From Rachycentron canadum (Eukaryota > Chordata > Actinopteri > Carangiformes > Rachycentridae), in assembly GCA_038496675.1 (NCBI GenBank), contig CM076650.1:17311967-17375966 (forward strand): a DNA stretch of 64,000 bases. The letters are read 5' to 3'. Made by a program: the position numbers and the translations under genes. Positions 24,285 through 35,312 of the stretch are shown here, one piece after another. Each line of letters opens with the position of its first letter. Positions within the stretch are counted from its first letter, which is position 1. The notes below the pieces were generated by a model. The model ran no database searches. It had not been told where the DNA came from and saw nothing but the letters and a program-made list of their open reading frames with translations.

Positions 24285-24799
24285 TCACATGCTATGAGGC
24301 AGCCCGAGGCCTTTCTGTGGTTTTGACATGGGCTCTTGTGATGTGTAACAGTATGCCAGCTAGCTGGGTGGGAGGATAGAGATGTGTTCTTCTGCGCCTC
24401 AGTGAGGCTGTAATCTGTGACTCACACTGTGTGTCATGAGATAAACAATAAAGCGGCAGCTTGTTTTCAGGTAAACTTATCTCAAACCAGAGTCTGGGTG
24501 GATGTGTGTGCTTAACTGCTCATTGGAGGGTAACAAAGTGTGGAGCAACAAAAACAGTAATGAATGAATCAGCAGTTTTGCTTTTCAAGAACATGTGCTC
24601 TGACATTTTTGTGATGTCATGCTGTTTATAGCACATTCATTCCTCCAAATACTCGTCTTCATTAAGGTCACATGCAAATTATCTGTATCTTTGATAGTTT
24701 TCTTCATGTATTCCTCATTAACACATTTTCCATACTGACTGACAGGATGAGTTATTGTGTGAATTTGTCAGACCAAGTTTGGTTAGTCAATGAAAGCAC

Positions 24800-24802
<3 letters not shown>

Positions 24803-24837
<35 letters not shown>
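24803..24837 (+). repeat. (AG)n microsatellite
   Basis: A perfect AG run of about 35 bp. Confidence 0.95.
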
Positions 24838-24840
<3 letters not shown>

Positions 24841-24937
24841 TTTTCTAAACTTTCTAATCAAGAGAAAGCACACTAAGTATTTTTTTAAGTAGTGCTGTTT
24901 CATATTCATACAACCAAACACCCACTCACCTTAAAGC

Positions 24938-25030
24938 AGCTCAGTGCAACAGCAATCTTCTACTTATTGGCCCCTTAACAGTTGGGAGGGTTAAGTGTCT
25001 TGCTCAAGGGCACCTACACTGTTTTTGTAA
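24938..25030 (+). repeat. Probable interspersed-repeat fragment (SINE-like)
   Basis: The stretch around TTGGGAGGGTTAAGTG then CTTGCTCAAGGGCACC looks like a motif I know as a frequent repeat segment in fish non-coding DNA. I cannot assign a family, and boundaries are approximate. No protein-coding content is seen. Confidence 0.45.
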
Positions 25031-27553
25031 AGTGTAGAGTGAGTTTTATTCCTCTGTGGACTTGATATCTCTCAAACACAAGTTTGTCTTTTTCATCAAC
25101 AATAAATAAGGATGTTTTCTGGCGTATTCTGTTTTACTGGTGCATAATACAGGGAAATCAAGCACAATGGTGTACTTTAGATACAGTACAGTATGTGGGC
25201 AGCTGAATGTTATCATCAAATAGTTTTAAAGGGTGAGAAATAAACTGTGGTTTTATCTTGCCAGCAAAAATAAACCTTGTGAACAAAAAGTCCTGACCTC
25301 CACCTCCATATAAACACAAGAAAGAGGAGAGGAAGATACAAAGAGATGATGAAGTAATAGAATAGGGTGGAACGAAGAAAGGAGGGATAGTGGGAGACAT
25401 AATGGTTTATTGCAGCAATATATTACCACTTGACATCTTTCCTTAGTAAAATATAAAGACAAATAAGAAAAGAGAGCAACGAGACGCAGAGAGACAAAGG
25501 GAGTGACAGAAAGAATGAAATGGATGTGGGGGTGATGAAGTGAATTATAATAAACTTGCAGTGGTGTCTGATCCTCATTGCAAATGGCAATAGAAAAGGA
25601 ATGAAAGATAGATATAGAAAATTAAAGATAAAGAAAATACAGAACGTAGAAAATCATTAAAATTAAGTGAATATTTTCATAGAATATGTAATTTTGCTTA
25701 AACCTGTGAGCCCAGTGATGCATAATAATGCGATAAAACATTCTTGCTTTACCACTGATTTATCTCATTAGCATGTCTTATGAGTTATTGTGCTCATATT
25801 TTTTTTCCTCTCTGAGCTTTATGTTGTGAGTCAACAGGGCAGTCGACAGGTAATGACTAAACATGGGTGCATTTTTGGCTTCCTGAACAAAATCATTACA
25901 TTTAAATGTATGTAAAGCCTCTGATTCCACCAGCATATTGTTCTCTCCACATCTCCACAAGTTACTGTATCTAAAATTTAAAGGTCTCAAACAAAAGACA
26001 GATGTGTGACAGTATTCAAACAATGACTTATAGGAACAAAAGGGGAGATGAAGTAAAACAGGTAAGAGAGAGTGAAAAAAACTATGGAGTAGACAGGAAT
26101 TGCTGCAAAAACATCAGAGGCATGCAGAAGCTACTGGGTGTGACTTGAATAGTAATAATCACAGAGACAAAAAGAGGAGTGAGGGGACAGAGGGATGTGG
26201 ATAGTTTGAGTCTTTGAGTCCTTGGTAACAACAAACAAAGAGAAAGAGAAGCATAGTAGAAGAAATCCATTAATAGAAATGTTACCTAACTACAGCAGTC
26301 TCTTGTTTCTGCATGTTATGATTCATATTGCCACATGAAGAGGTCGTGAATCTACTATTTGACTACACCCCTCCTTACTACTGAGAATATTTCAGTGTCT
26401 CTTCAGTGTCTTAATCATATACTGTAGGTGCATCTCCACTGTCTTTTTTTATAGATATATATAAACATTGCACTATCCTGGCTAAAGCGAGCTGAGATTG
26501 GACATGTTCAGGAAATAAATGAATTCCACCTAATGTAACGCAGCAAAGATGCAACATATGGGCAGTGAAGCGGCTACTATTAATTTCAAATGAAACATTC
26601 CCTATGGGGTGGTAGACTGAGACGGATTGAGGAACAGAGACATACGCGAACAGAAAGAGAGAGAGAAACTCATCCATAACCTTTTAGTCTTCCCTCGCCG
26701 ATGATTTTTTTTTTGTTGTTGTCAATAAATTCTATTAAAATTCCAGCTCTGGGTGTCTGATCTTCTGATTCCACTTTAGCAGAAGTTCCTCTTACCAATG
26801 AGGAAGTAATGGGTACTCATAATTAATTGTAAAAGTGAGATTGGTGGCTTCCAAATAGTTATTTCATTTAACTTGTTAAATTTTAATTTAATGAACTCAT
26901 AATCAGCATTTTCCCTCCCTGCCCATGTAAAGTTGGCAGTCCATCAGCACTGCCTCTCTTGTGTGGCCACATTCAACTTAGTATGACATTTTTCAAGGAA
27001 TTTTATTCAGCTCGCCATGAAATTCATGTTAAATTTAATCTGTTAAAACATCTAAATAGCTGAGAACCTGCTGTATCATGTACAGTACTGAGTATAGAAA
27101 GCCCTTGGAGGAATTGTCTGCCACATTGAGTAATGAAAGTCACCCAGTAATGTTTACTGTGGGAGGATAATTTTTATCAAAGACATGTTAAGGTTTGACT
27201 TCGTACAAATGACAAAATGTCTTATTTAATCAATGTCATATAGTTTTCTGTTGCATTATTTCATGACGTGACTTATTTATAAAAGAGAGAAGAGAAAAGA
27301 TTTTTTTTTTTTTTTATGGTTTTCTGTGACACCTTCCTGACCTCATCCATAGATGCAGAAGACAGAAGTCATCTTTCTTTCATCTGTTCAGCTGGCCCGT
27401 GAAGAAAAAAGCTGATTTCCATAGTCTTTCTACAGGTCAGTGGACAAGAGGGAAGACATTTTTATTGGAGGTGTTTTCCCATTTTCTCATGCAGATGAGG
27501 AATTTAACACATGAAGATTTTTGACAGGTGTGTGTGTGTGGGGGGTGGGGTTG
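25031..27553. other. Non-coding stretch, nothing recognised
   Basis: A purine-rich patch lies at about 25318-25510 and T15 at 27301-27315. The left edge of the second gap is GT-rich then G-rich (27530-27553). Short frames on the minus strand here reflect purine bias. Confidence 0.5.
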
Positions 27554-27951
27554 NNNNNNNNNNNNNNNNNNNNNNNNNNNNNNNNNNNNNNNNNNNNNNN
27601 NNNNNNNNNNNNNNNNNNNNNNNNNNNNNNNNNNNNNNNNNNNNNNNNNNNNNNNNNNNNNNNNNNNNNNNNNNNNNNNNNNNNNNNNNNNNNNNNNNNN
27701 NNNNNNNNNNNNNNNNNNNNNNNNNNNNNNNNNNNNNNNNNNNNNNNNNNNNNNNNNNNNNNNNNNNNNNNNNNNNNNNNNNNNNNNNNNNNNNNNNNNN
27801 NNNNNNNNNNNNNNNNNNNNNNNNNNNNNNNNNNNNNNNNNNNNNNNNNNNNNNNNNNNNNNNNNNNNNNNNNNNNNNNNNNNNNNNNNNNNNNNNNNNN
27901 NNNNNNNNNNNNNNNNNNNNNNNNNNNNNNNNNNNNNNNNNNNNNNNNNNN
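27554..27951. other. Assembly gap (398 N)
   Basis: 398 consecutive N. The left edge is a GT then G-rich run and the right edge unique sequence. The missing sequence probably begins with GT/G-rich repeat. Confidence 0.99.
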
Positions 27952-30054
27952 AATGCTTCTGTTGATGCACTCACTGCAGAGCGGTGAACAATATCACAAA
28001 CCAACTGAAATGAATTTTATCATCAATGGGAAAATAACATGGGTCAAGAGCTATTCATTTTATTAAAAGGCTGGAACAAAACATCCAGCAATCAAGCAAG
28101 AGTGAACCCTATTATCTATTCATATTGTCACAGGCTTTTGGCCCTGTGCTACAGAAAGAACCTCCTGTTGTTTCATCTTTCTTTTCATTCAGCTCTGATA
28201 AAAATGTTCACCTTGACCTTTGTGCTCAGATGCATCTTCCATCATACTCTCAACTTTCTGAGGCAGAGATTTCACCCAAAGTGTGGCTGTTGTAATTAAA
28301 GGAAGTGTCAAGGACAATTCTACTGGACAGTTGTTTTTTTTTCTCTTTATCAGATTTATTTCAGTCCTTTTTAATGTCTTTCTGGGGAGCATAGAGCATA
28401 GTGCTTTTACTCAAGGGGCTCACATCTTAATGTGAGTGCTCACCAGGTCTTTATATAAACTCCAAAGTTTACACTACAGCAGTGAGCCCAATGGAAATTG
28501 AGCAGCTCCTAAAATAGGTAGACAACAACTGTGCAAGGCAAAATAAACAGGCTATTAAATGAAGACATTGCCAAATACACAAAGTGCTTTGATTAGGTAT
28601 TTAGCATAGTTCACCAGTTACAGCCAATTTTCAAATAGTGGATATTAAGGGAGTCCTTGAAGGTCCTTACTTAAATCAGCTCTGCTACAAACCACAATAA
28701 AGCTTTGACAGATACATAAATAAATAAATAAATAAATACATAAGTAATGGGCCAAAATAAAATCTCATCCATCCTCCATGTTTCTGCAGCTTTAAATACT
28801 TAGTTCTCTACTGGTTCTATGAAAGTTGGAAATAAATTTAAAAATGTACATTCTCAAGAAAATGGATAACAGCATTTTTACTGCATTTTTAATTAAAAGG
28901 CTAAAAAAACAACATAACAACAGTATGGTACTTTAAATGGCATCAAATGCCAGTTAACACAAATTACTTTTTTTTTTTTATTCTCTTGCACTTGGGCATA
29001 CAGAAGTAGAACCCTCCGAACATATGCACACAAAATACAATTATTTTCCATCAGTGTTGCCAAGAGGAATAATTTGCAAGCTGTGCTTTTTTTTCACCAC
29101 TTTGGTTTTGTGCAGTTGAGATTTTGAGCTGGCCCTGTTCCATGCTCTGGTTCATCTCAGTCAGCTGTGCAGGAAGCAGGTTGCTATTCCCGTGGACTTC
29201 ATGTGAGATGAAATTCCTGTCACCTAAAACTAAGCTTTCAAAATAATTCCACAAAGTTTCCAATTCACCCACATTTTCTTTTTGTTTTGTTTGTTTTGTT
29301 TTTGTTTTGTTTTTTTTTTTTGTCAATATGGAGTTATTCCAGTAATTCCACAGGGTTTAGTTATCTGCTCAACAACTTTCAATTTTCAGTCTCTCAGAAT
29401 ACAAAAAAGACACAATTTGGAGTTATGAGGTTTTCACACCTCCTTCACTCCTTCCTTATTAACTCATGCTCGGTCGACGCTAACCTCCTACCCCCTGCTG
29501 TCTGTATTAATTATGCTCCTGTGTGGATCAGGGAGGATTTATTAGATAGAGGAAGGCTTAGGGTTGCTGCCATTTTGCTTATTAATGATGATCATGATAA
29601 TCCCCTCTTCTACTAGACTGGGATTTAGAGTCTGAGGACATTAGACCTGTTTTCAAACTGTTAGGGGTGAAGTGATGTCTGTGCAGTGTTTCCATTTTTC
29701 TTGCCCCCTTTTGATTCTTTATTTAGTTTAGTTGACTCATCCCTTTCTCATTTTGATTATCTTTTATTTTGTTCGGCCCCCTTCTTCTTCCATGATTTGT
29801 TGTATATTTGCTTGATCTCCTTCCCAATTATCTCCTTTTTGTTTCTGTTTTTCATCCTTATGATGTAGGTCCATATTTTTTATTTCACTTCCATTACCGT
29901 ATCCTTTCCTTTTTTTTCCCCTCTTCTCCAAACAACCTAAATGGTTGTTCAGGCTGGAGGAGCCTGTTGTATCTTTCACAGGTAATACGGCCTATTCTTT
30001 CCTGTCCTTCCTTTACATTTTATCATTCTTTTTTGTCTAGATAGAGGTAGGTAG
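27952..30054. other. Non-coding stretch, nothing recognised
   Basis: It contains an (ATAA)n tract at 28716-28738 and a TTTTG/T-rich tract at 29277-29322. The latter could be the reversed A-rich tail of an unrecognised minus-strand retrocopy. The sequence becomes T- and pyrimidine-rich from about 29680. No gene signature. Confidence 0.5.
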
Positions 30055-30430
30055 ATTTTTTTCTCTTTTCTTTTATTCCTCAACTCTTATATCTCTTCCT
30101 TTCCTACCTTCACTCTCTCCTCACCAGTGGTTTAACTGCTTATTTTACAATCTCAGTCTCTTACTCTCCTCTTTTTCTCTCTCCCTCTCTCTTGCCTTTC
30201 CCCACCCCCTACCTATGCGCTCACACATCCCCTTTTACATTTGCACTCACCGTTCCCATCCCTTCATTCCTTCATCGATTTCTTCATTCTTCATTCTCAA
30301 TGTCAGCCCTTCTGTCTCCCTCTCCCCTTGTCACCACCACATCTCCCTATACAGCCCCCTCTTCTACCTCTTCTCTTCATTTATTCCCTTCTATTCCTCT
30401 ATTGCCCCCTCCCTCTCTCCTTACCAGAAG
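30055..30430 (+). repeat. Long pyrimidine-rich tract
   Basis: Most bases are C or T over about 375 bp, with scattered purines. Three overlapping plus-strand frames (Ser-Pro-Leu-Phe rich) result from this bias and are not genes. Confidence 0.8.
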
Positions 30431-33400
30431 TCCTTGCCACTGGGCCAAGCCTGTCTATTTACATTGGAATAAATCTACCTCATCACACAGCCACTTCTCA
30501 GTTGTTTCTTTATTTCATCCGCTGCAATCCTTTTAGCCACCAGCCTCAAGAATTAATAAAACACGGCTATAAACTCTCCCACTCTCTCCACCCCCCCCCT
30601 CAAAGTCAAATGATGGATGGTTGGAAGGAGTGGGTGCCAGCTGTAATGTAATAACACTAGTTCTATGTCCTTATTTTAACTCTGGCCTCCATCAGAGTAT
30701 TTGTCAACAATGAGCTCCTTCAAAGATTTAAATAAAAAGGAAAGCTAATAAGTGGGCGACAAAAATAGCAAAATTATACAGATATTGTAATAACTAATCA
30801 AAAATGACAGTTAATTGGATGCAGCTCTACAGTTTCCTACAGGGACATGATGAAAAGGAAATGTAATGATGTGAATGTGTTCCAAAGAGAAGTGAACGAT
30901 GACACTAAAGTGAGGGAGCAGGGATTTTTCTTTCCTCCACAAAAGATTTTCATGAGCTTTGGTTTAACTGCAGACTTTTAATAGAACAATGTCACATTGA
31001 CGGTTTCCTACTCTGTCTTCTAGAAATTACGTTTCTACACAACAAAACTGCAACAGTGAATATGTTTTTTCTTAAATGTAATTGCTGACTGGATTACATT
31101 CACAGGCAATATTACTTTTGGAGTGATGCACTATGTTTATTAACAGGAGCAGAGCCAGCAGAGGGTGGATGGTGGATGTGCCAGGTGTACAGACGTCAAA
31201 CCAGACACCAGGTTTGACATCTAGTCCAGTTGGTGGTTAGTTTGATGCAAAAAAAAAAAAAAAAAACAGTTTGATTAAGGTTAGGGAAAGAACATGGTTT
31301 GTTAAATGTAAATGTAAATACACACTGTGATTTTTTTCTGTATTAAACCAGGTCAGAAACAAGGCTTAGGGCAATATCAGTCAATTTGGCTAAAAAAACA
31401 ATCTAATATCTGTGAAAATTTCTCAGAGGTGTTCAGTATCAATATATAAATAAATATGTAATAATAAATATAGGTTTTAGGAGATAGGATCATTTTAAGT
31501 TTTTGTAAGGAAAGTATGAGTAACTATTGTGCTTTCAAGTTCCACTGGAAATTGTGTTGTGTTAACAACATTAAATCCACAAGGCAAAATCTATTCCATA
31601 TACTGCCAAAGGTGCATCGGAAAAATATTCCACCCAAATTGTACCAATCTTAGAGGAAAAAGCTAACAGTGCGTGTCCAATTTCAAAGTTAATGGAGGAA
31701 AGTTTGCACAACAAAAGTGTGTGGAAGACTGGGTTATATCTTATCTTGTAGACAGTTGACCTTTTTTCACTGCAGACATTTTCACTCTCAGCACAGTGAA
31801 GGAAATTTTGGTAGCAGTGGTTTAGTTTCATCAAGTGGCCCAGTGACCCATGACAGTGAACCAGCATGTGTAACATCAGGGCACTGGAACCAGGCTACCA
31901 CAACAGAATGCAGATTTTTCTAATGTTGTCAGTTACACCAGTGCTTTTCCTGGTACGACAAACTAAAATGTGTGCTGCAACTAATACTGGCTTTTCTGCA
32001 TAAATAAACATCCTTCCCTAACATTAAACAAATGTTAGAATGGCCTTCATATTACCACACACCTCAACTGCCCCACAGCTACCGTTTGTGGACGCTGCTA
32101 GATTAAACTAAAACCCTTAAAGTAGCTACTTTTGTTTGTTTGAACACTCAGTAACATGGAGACACACACACACACACACAGCGTATAATCTCACATTCAC
32201 AAACACACACTCATACACAAAAAGAAAATGGAACTTTGCCAGGCTTACATTGTGATGGGAAAATGCACATTTTCAAATGTGTATGTGCACACAGACACAG
32301 GCAGAATGACTGCACTGTGCCCAGCTCTTCAACTCATTAGTCATGTAGAGCAGAAGCAGTTGACACCTTATTCTCTTGTAATAAGGGAATGGGATTGTGT
32401 GTGTGTGGTGGGTGTTGTGTGTGTGTGTGATGGTGAGCTAAGCTGTGACCCATGGAGTAATTAGATTTAAGAAACACCACTATTCCTTATCTCGTGCACA
32501 TGCAAACACATGCACATGCACATATGAGGAGAGAGAGTGCAATTTGAGAGTCTTAAAAGTGAAGTGTTTTCAGGCATTTTATTGTGTGTACGCACTCTGT
32601 GTGTGTGTGTTGGTGCTGACACACGCAAGCAGGTGTAATGGAGATGTGTCAAAGGTCAAAACAACCTGCCGATGATTTAAACAAATGAGCGAAATGCATC
32701 TAGTGTTTTGCACGGTTATACAAGAAGCTAGTCTTGTTAATTCAGAGTGACACAGTAAGTCCACGCATCTGGTGCAGAAGTTATAGAAGACAGTGGGGGC
32801 TTTGGTATTCAAATGACAGATGATAAAGAATTTGCAAGCAGTAGATGAGCAGAGCAGCTCTGTTCTTGAGGCAGAAGAGACGGGGCGACCTTTTCAAACC
32901 ATTGTGACTCTGCTGCCATTGAATGCTCATTTGTCATACTTTGTTGAGTCTGCTTTCAAATGACATGGATCAGCATCAGCCTGAGAAAGGGTACCGCAGT
33001 GTTTCACATTTGTAATGTCTCACTCTTTTGCTCTCAGACAATTTCTATCCATATAACTTTTTTGTTTATTTATTGTTAACTCTTAACTACTCATTTGCTT
33101 ATTACTGAAACAATGGTCACTTCACCCAAGTCCACTGCCTGTACCTTTGATGATATGTAGACATGAGTATATATATGTATATATATTGTTATTATTTTAT
33201 CCCATGTTTTGAGCTTCCTGTCCCCATTTCAATACAGTGAAATGAACTTTTATTTGTGACCATGTTGTAATTTTCTTTTTGACTTCTAGAAATGTCCTTT
33301 TAATGTAGTGAGTGTTAAATGTAATTCAATTGAATACAGTTGCACTGAGATAGGCTAAACTACAGTACATCCTTTTAAAATATGGCTGAACTGACCCTCT

Positions 33401-33459
33401 AATTGTTATCAATTTTCCAAAGAAAATATCATGTCTGGGCTATTATCCTCCTCTTTCTA
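30431..33459. other. Non-coding stretch with small structural features
   Basis: No gene recognised. An 8-bp stem hairpin lies at 31195-31218 and a poly(A) tract with flanking direct repeats at 31239-31275. (AC)10 lies at 32161-32180 and an imperfect GT tract at about 32396-32429. Confidence 0.5.
31239..31275 (+). repeat. A18 tract flanked by 8-bp direct repeat AGTTTGAT
   Basis: AGTTTGAT at 31239-31246 and again at 31268-31275 bracket GC-A18-C. The arrangement is what a target-site duplication around a tail-only retroposition would leave. Slippage or coincidence is possible. Confidence 0.6.
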
Positions 33460-33486
33460 CCCACCCCCACACCCCCATCCCCACCC
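33460..33486 (-). other. Potential G-quadruplex (minus strand)
   Basis: Five C runs of 3-5 bases within 27 bp on the plus strand give five G runs on the minus strand with loops of 1-3 bases. This satisfies the usual four-run quadruplex pattern. Confidence 0.75.
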
Positions 33487-35250
33487 TCTCTGTCAACAGG
33501 GAAAACAAATTGAATATGCTGAATGGGTTTGCCTGACCCTGTAAATGGAGACCTGTCAGGCCAATCCAATTTGTACACACACCAACCTATACGCACACGC
33601 AGAATTGAGGCTATATACTGAGCAGTGAGTGTCTATTGCGATGCTGTGAGTATGTCTGTATGTGTGTGACCTTGAGAAAGTGCCTGGATCTTGTTGAGTG
33701 ATGTGTGCGTGTGTCCCTGTGTGTGTTACCAATAGTAGTTAACCTCATTTAATGTTGATGTGCAGAGTCAGATTAAAGGGGATTATGGGGGCTCAAATGT
33801 AGCACTTCGACACCCCTCCTGCTCCAACCCAACCCAGGCCGTTCATCATGGATTCCTATGTGTGATGTGGTGATTACCTGGCATGGTGATGGGCCCGTCT
33901 CCTTTCTAGACACTCACCAAACAAGGCAGGTGGGTTACATCCAAGAAACAAAGTAGATGTGATTCACTCATGTAATGTAGGCGGCAACATTCAGTTAACA
34001 AAGCCTTTGGGTAAAATTCAGCAACAGGATGGGTAGGTAACATTTACTAAATAAGACTAAGATGTTCTGCATTGTTTGTATTTTACTTAACTAAAAGACA
34101 GCTTCATGATGTTCACACAGTGGTTGAAAAACACAAGATAATATTCAACAAAAGACACTAGCAAGTGTCAAATATCCACGTGAGATGCAAATATGATTTA
34201 ATACATGTTCATTTATACATAGTCACATACTGTACATGTTACCATTGGTAGTTACATTAAAATCAGCATTTACACCATTTGCCAAGAATGCATTACTTAC
34301 CACCTCTTAAGGATTTTGGAGCATTTCATTTTTAATGCTTCTTGGATGCATTTATACAGCCTTTTTCATATAGAATAGCTACTCAACCCACTCCAGTCAC
34401 ATTAAATGACTAATAAAAGTGAACTAATCATAGAGCTATGGCTCACGTCTAGCTCTCACAGTTACATGGTAGTTATTTTCTTCCATTCTTGGTAGCTACC
34501 AAGAAGGGAGCTCTCATCACAGAGCAGAGCATAGTTTAGTTTATAGAGGTTAATGGAGGTTCACCTATCACTTCAGAAGCCTTTTGTTCATCTGTGTGTA
34601 TGTGTTAAACAAACACTGAAGCATGCTGATTTTCCATGGCTCACAAATCACCTCCATCCATTCTAAATGGTAACCAGTTCCACTTGCATGTGTGACTAGC
34701 TGGTCAAATATGCCTCAAGACTGAGTGCAAATTTCTGTAAGCATTAAAAATTATCACTCAAGTGACCTCTAATGCCATTTAGAAAGAAATTATTTGTCTT
34801 CCAGTGTCCCATCCTCTTGTTCTGAAGGGCTGAGCAAGTGCACAGTATGATTATATTTCTGTGGTACTAAAAATACACAGTGCAGTGGTTTGTATTTATA
34901 TTTTATACTAGAGTGGGTCATATTTACCAACCACTTTTCTAAAGGTTACAGTGGTTCATGCTCATTATGGTGTGCGATATTGTGACTGTAATTAAGGAAT
35001 CCATTTTCATATTATAGTGACCTTGTTTTTGGTCCCTGTGCAGACTGGGAGGCTATATACATCAAAAAAAGACCACTGCTCCTGTGCTGTTTAGCTGCTG
35101 GTGATTAATTACTCCAAAGACAACAAAGATGGCATAATAGTGTGTGTAAATTACATGCAGTCAAACACACTCACACAAACAAGTGGACTCACACATATTC
35201 ATTCATCATCCCTTTTCTGTTGTTGTTTGGATGTCCATCTATGCTTACAT

Positions 35251-35254
<4 letters not shown>
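33487..35254. other. Non-coding stretch, nothing recognised
   Basis: No gene or element signature. The only notable feature is the 20-bp palindrome at 34486-34505. Confidence 0.5.
34486..34505. repeat. Perfect 20-bp palindrome
   Basis: TTCTTGGTAGCTACCAAGAA reads the same on both strands with no spacer. Confidence 0.97.

Positions 35255-35310
<56 letters not shown>
35255..35310 (+). repeat. (TG)28 microsatellite
   Basis: A perfect 56-bp TG run. The neighbouring Cys-Val frames are artefacts of it. Confidence 0.97.

Positions 35311-35312
<2 letters not shown>

Larger units (their letters stand above)
22902..24937. other. Non-coding stretch with hairpin and two short microsatellites
   Basis: No gene recognised. 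The features listed separately are a hairpin (24098-24132), a CA array (24253-24283) and a GA array (24803-24837). The rest is unique-looking AT-rich sequence. Confidence 0.5.

Noticed and set aside
27437..28066. Frames of 145-181 codons across the second gap
   Set aside because: They consist almost entirely of unknown bases.
29277..29322. Reversed A-rich tail of a processed pseudogene on the minus strand
   Set aside because: The adjoining minus-strand sequence gives no recognisable protein and I could not find a flanking target-site duplication.
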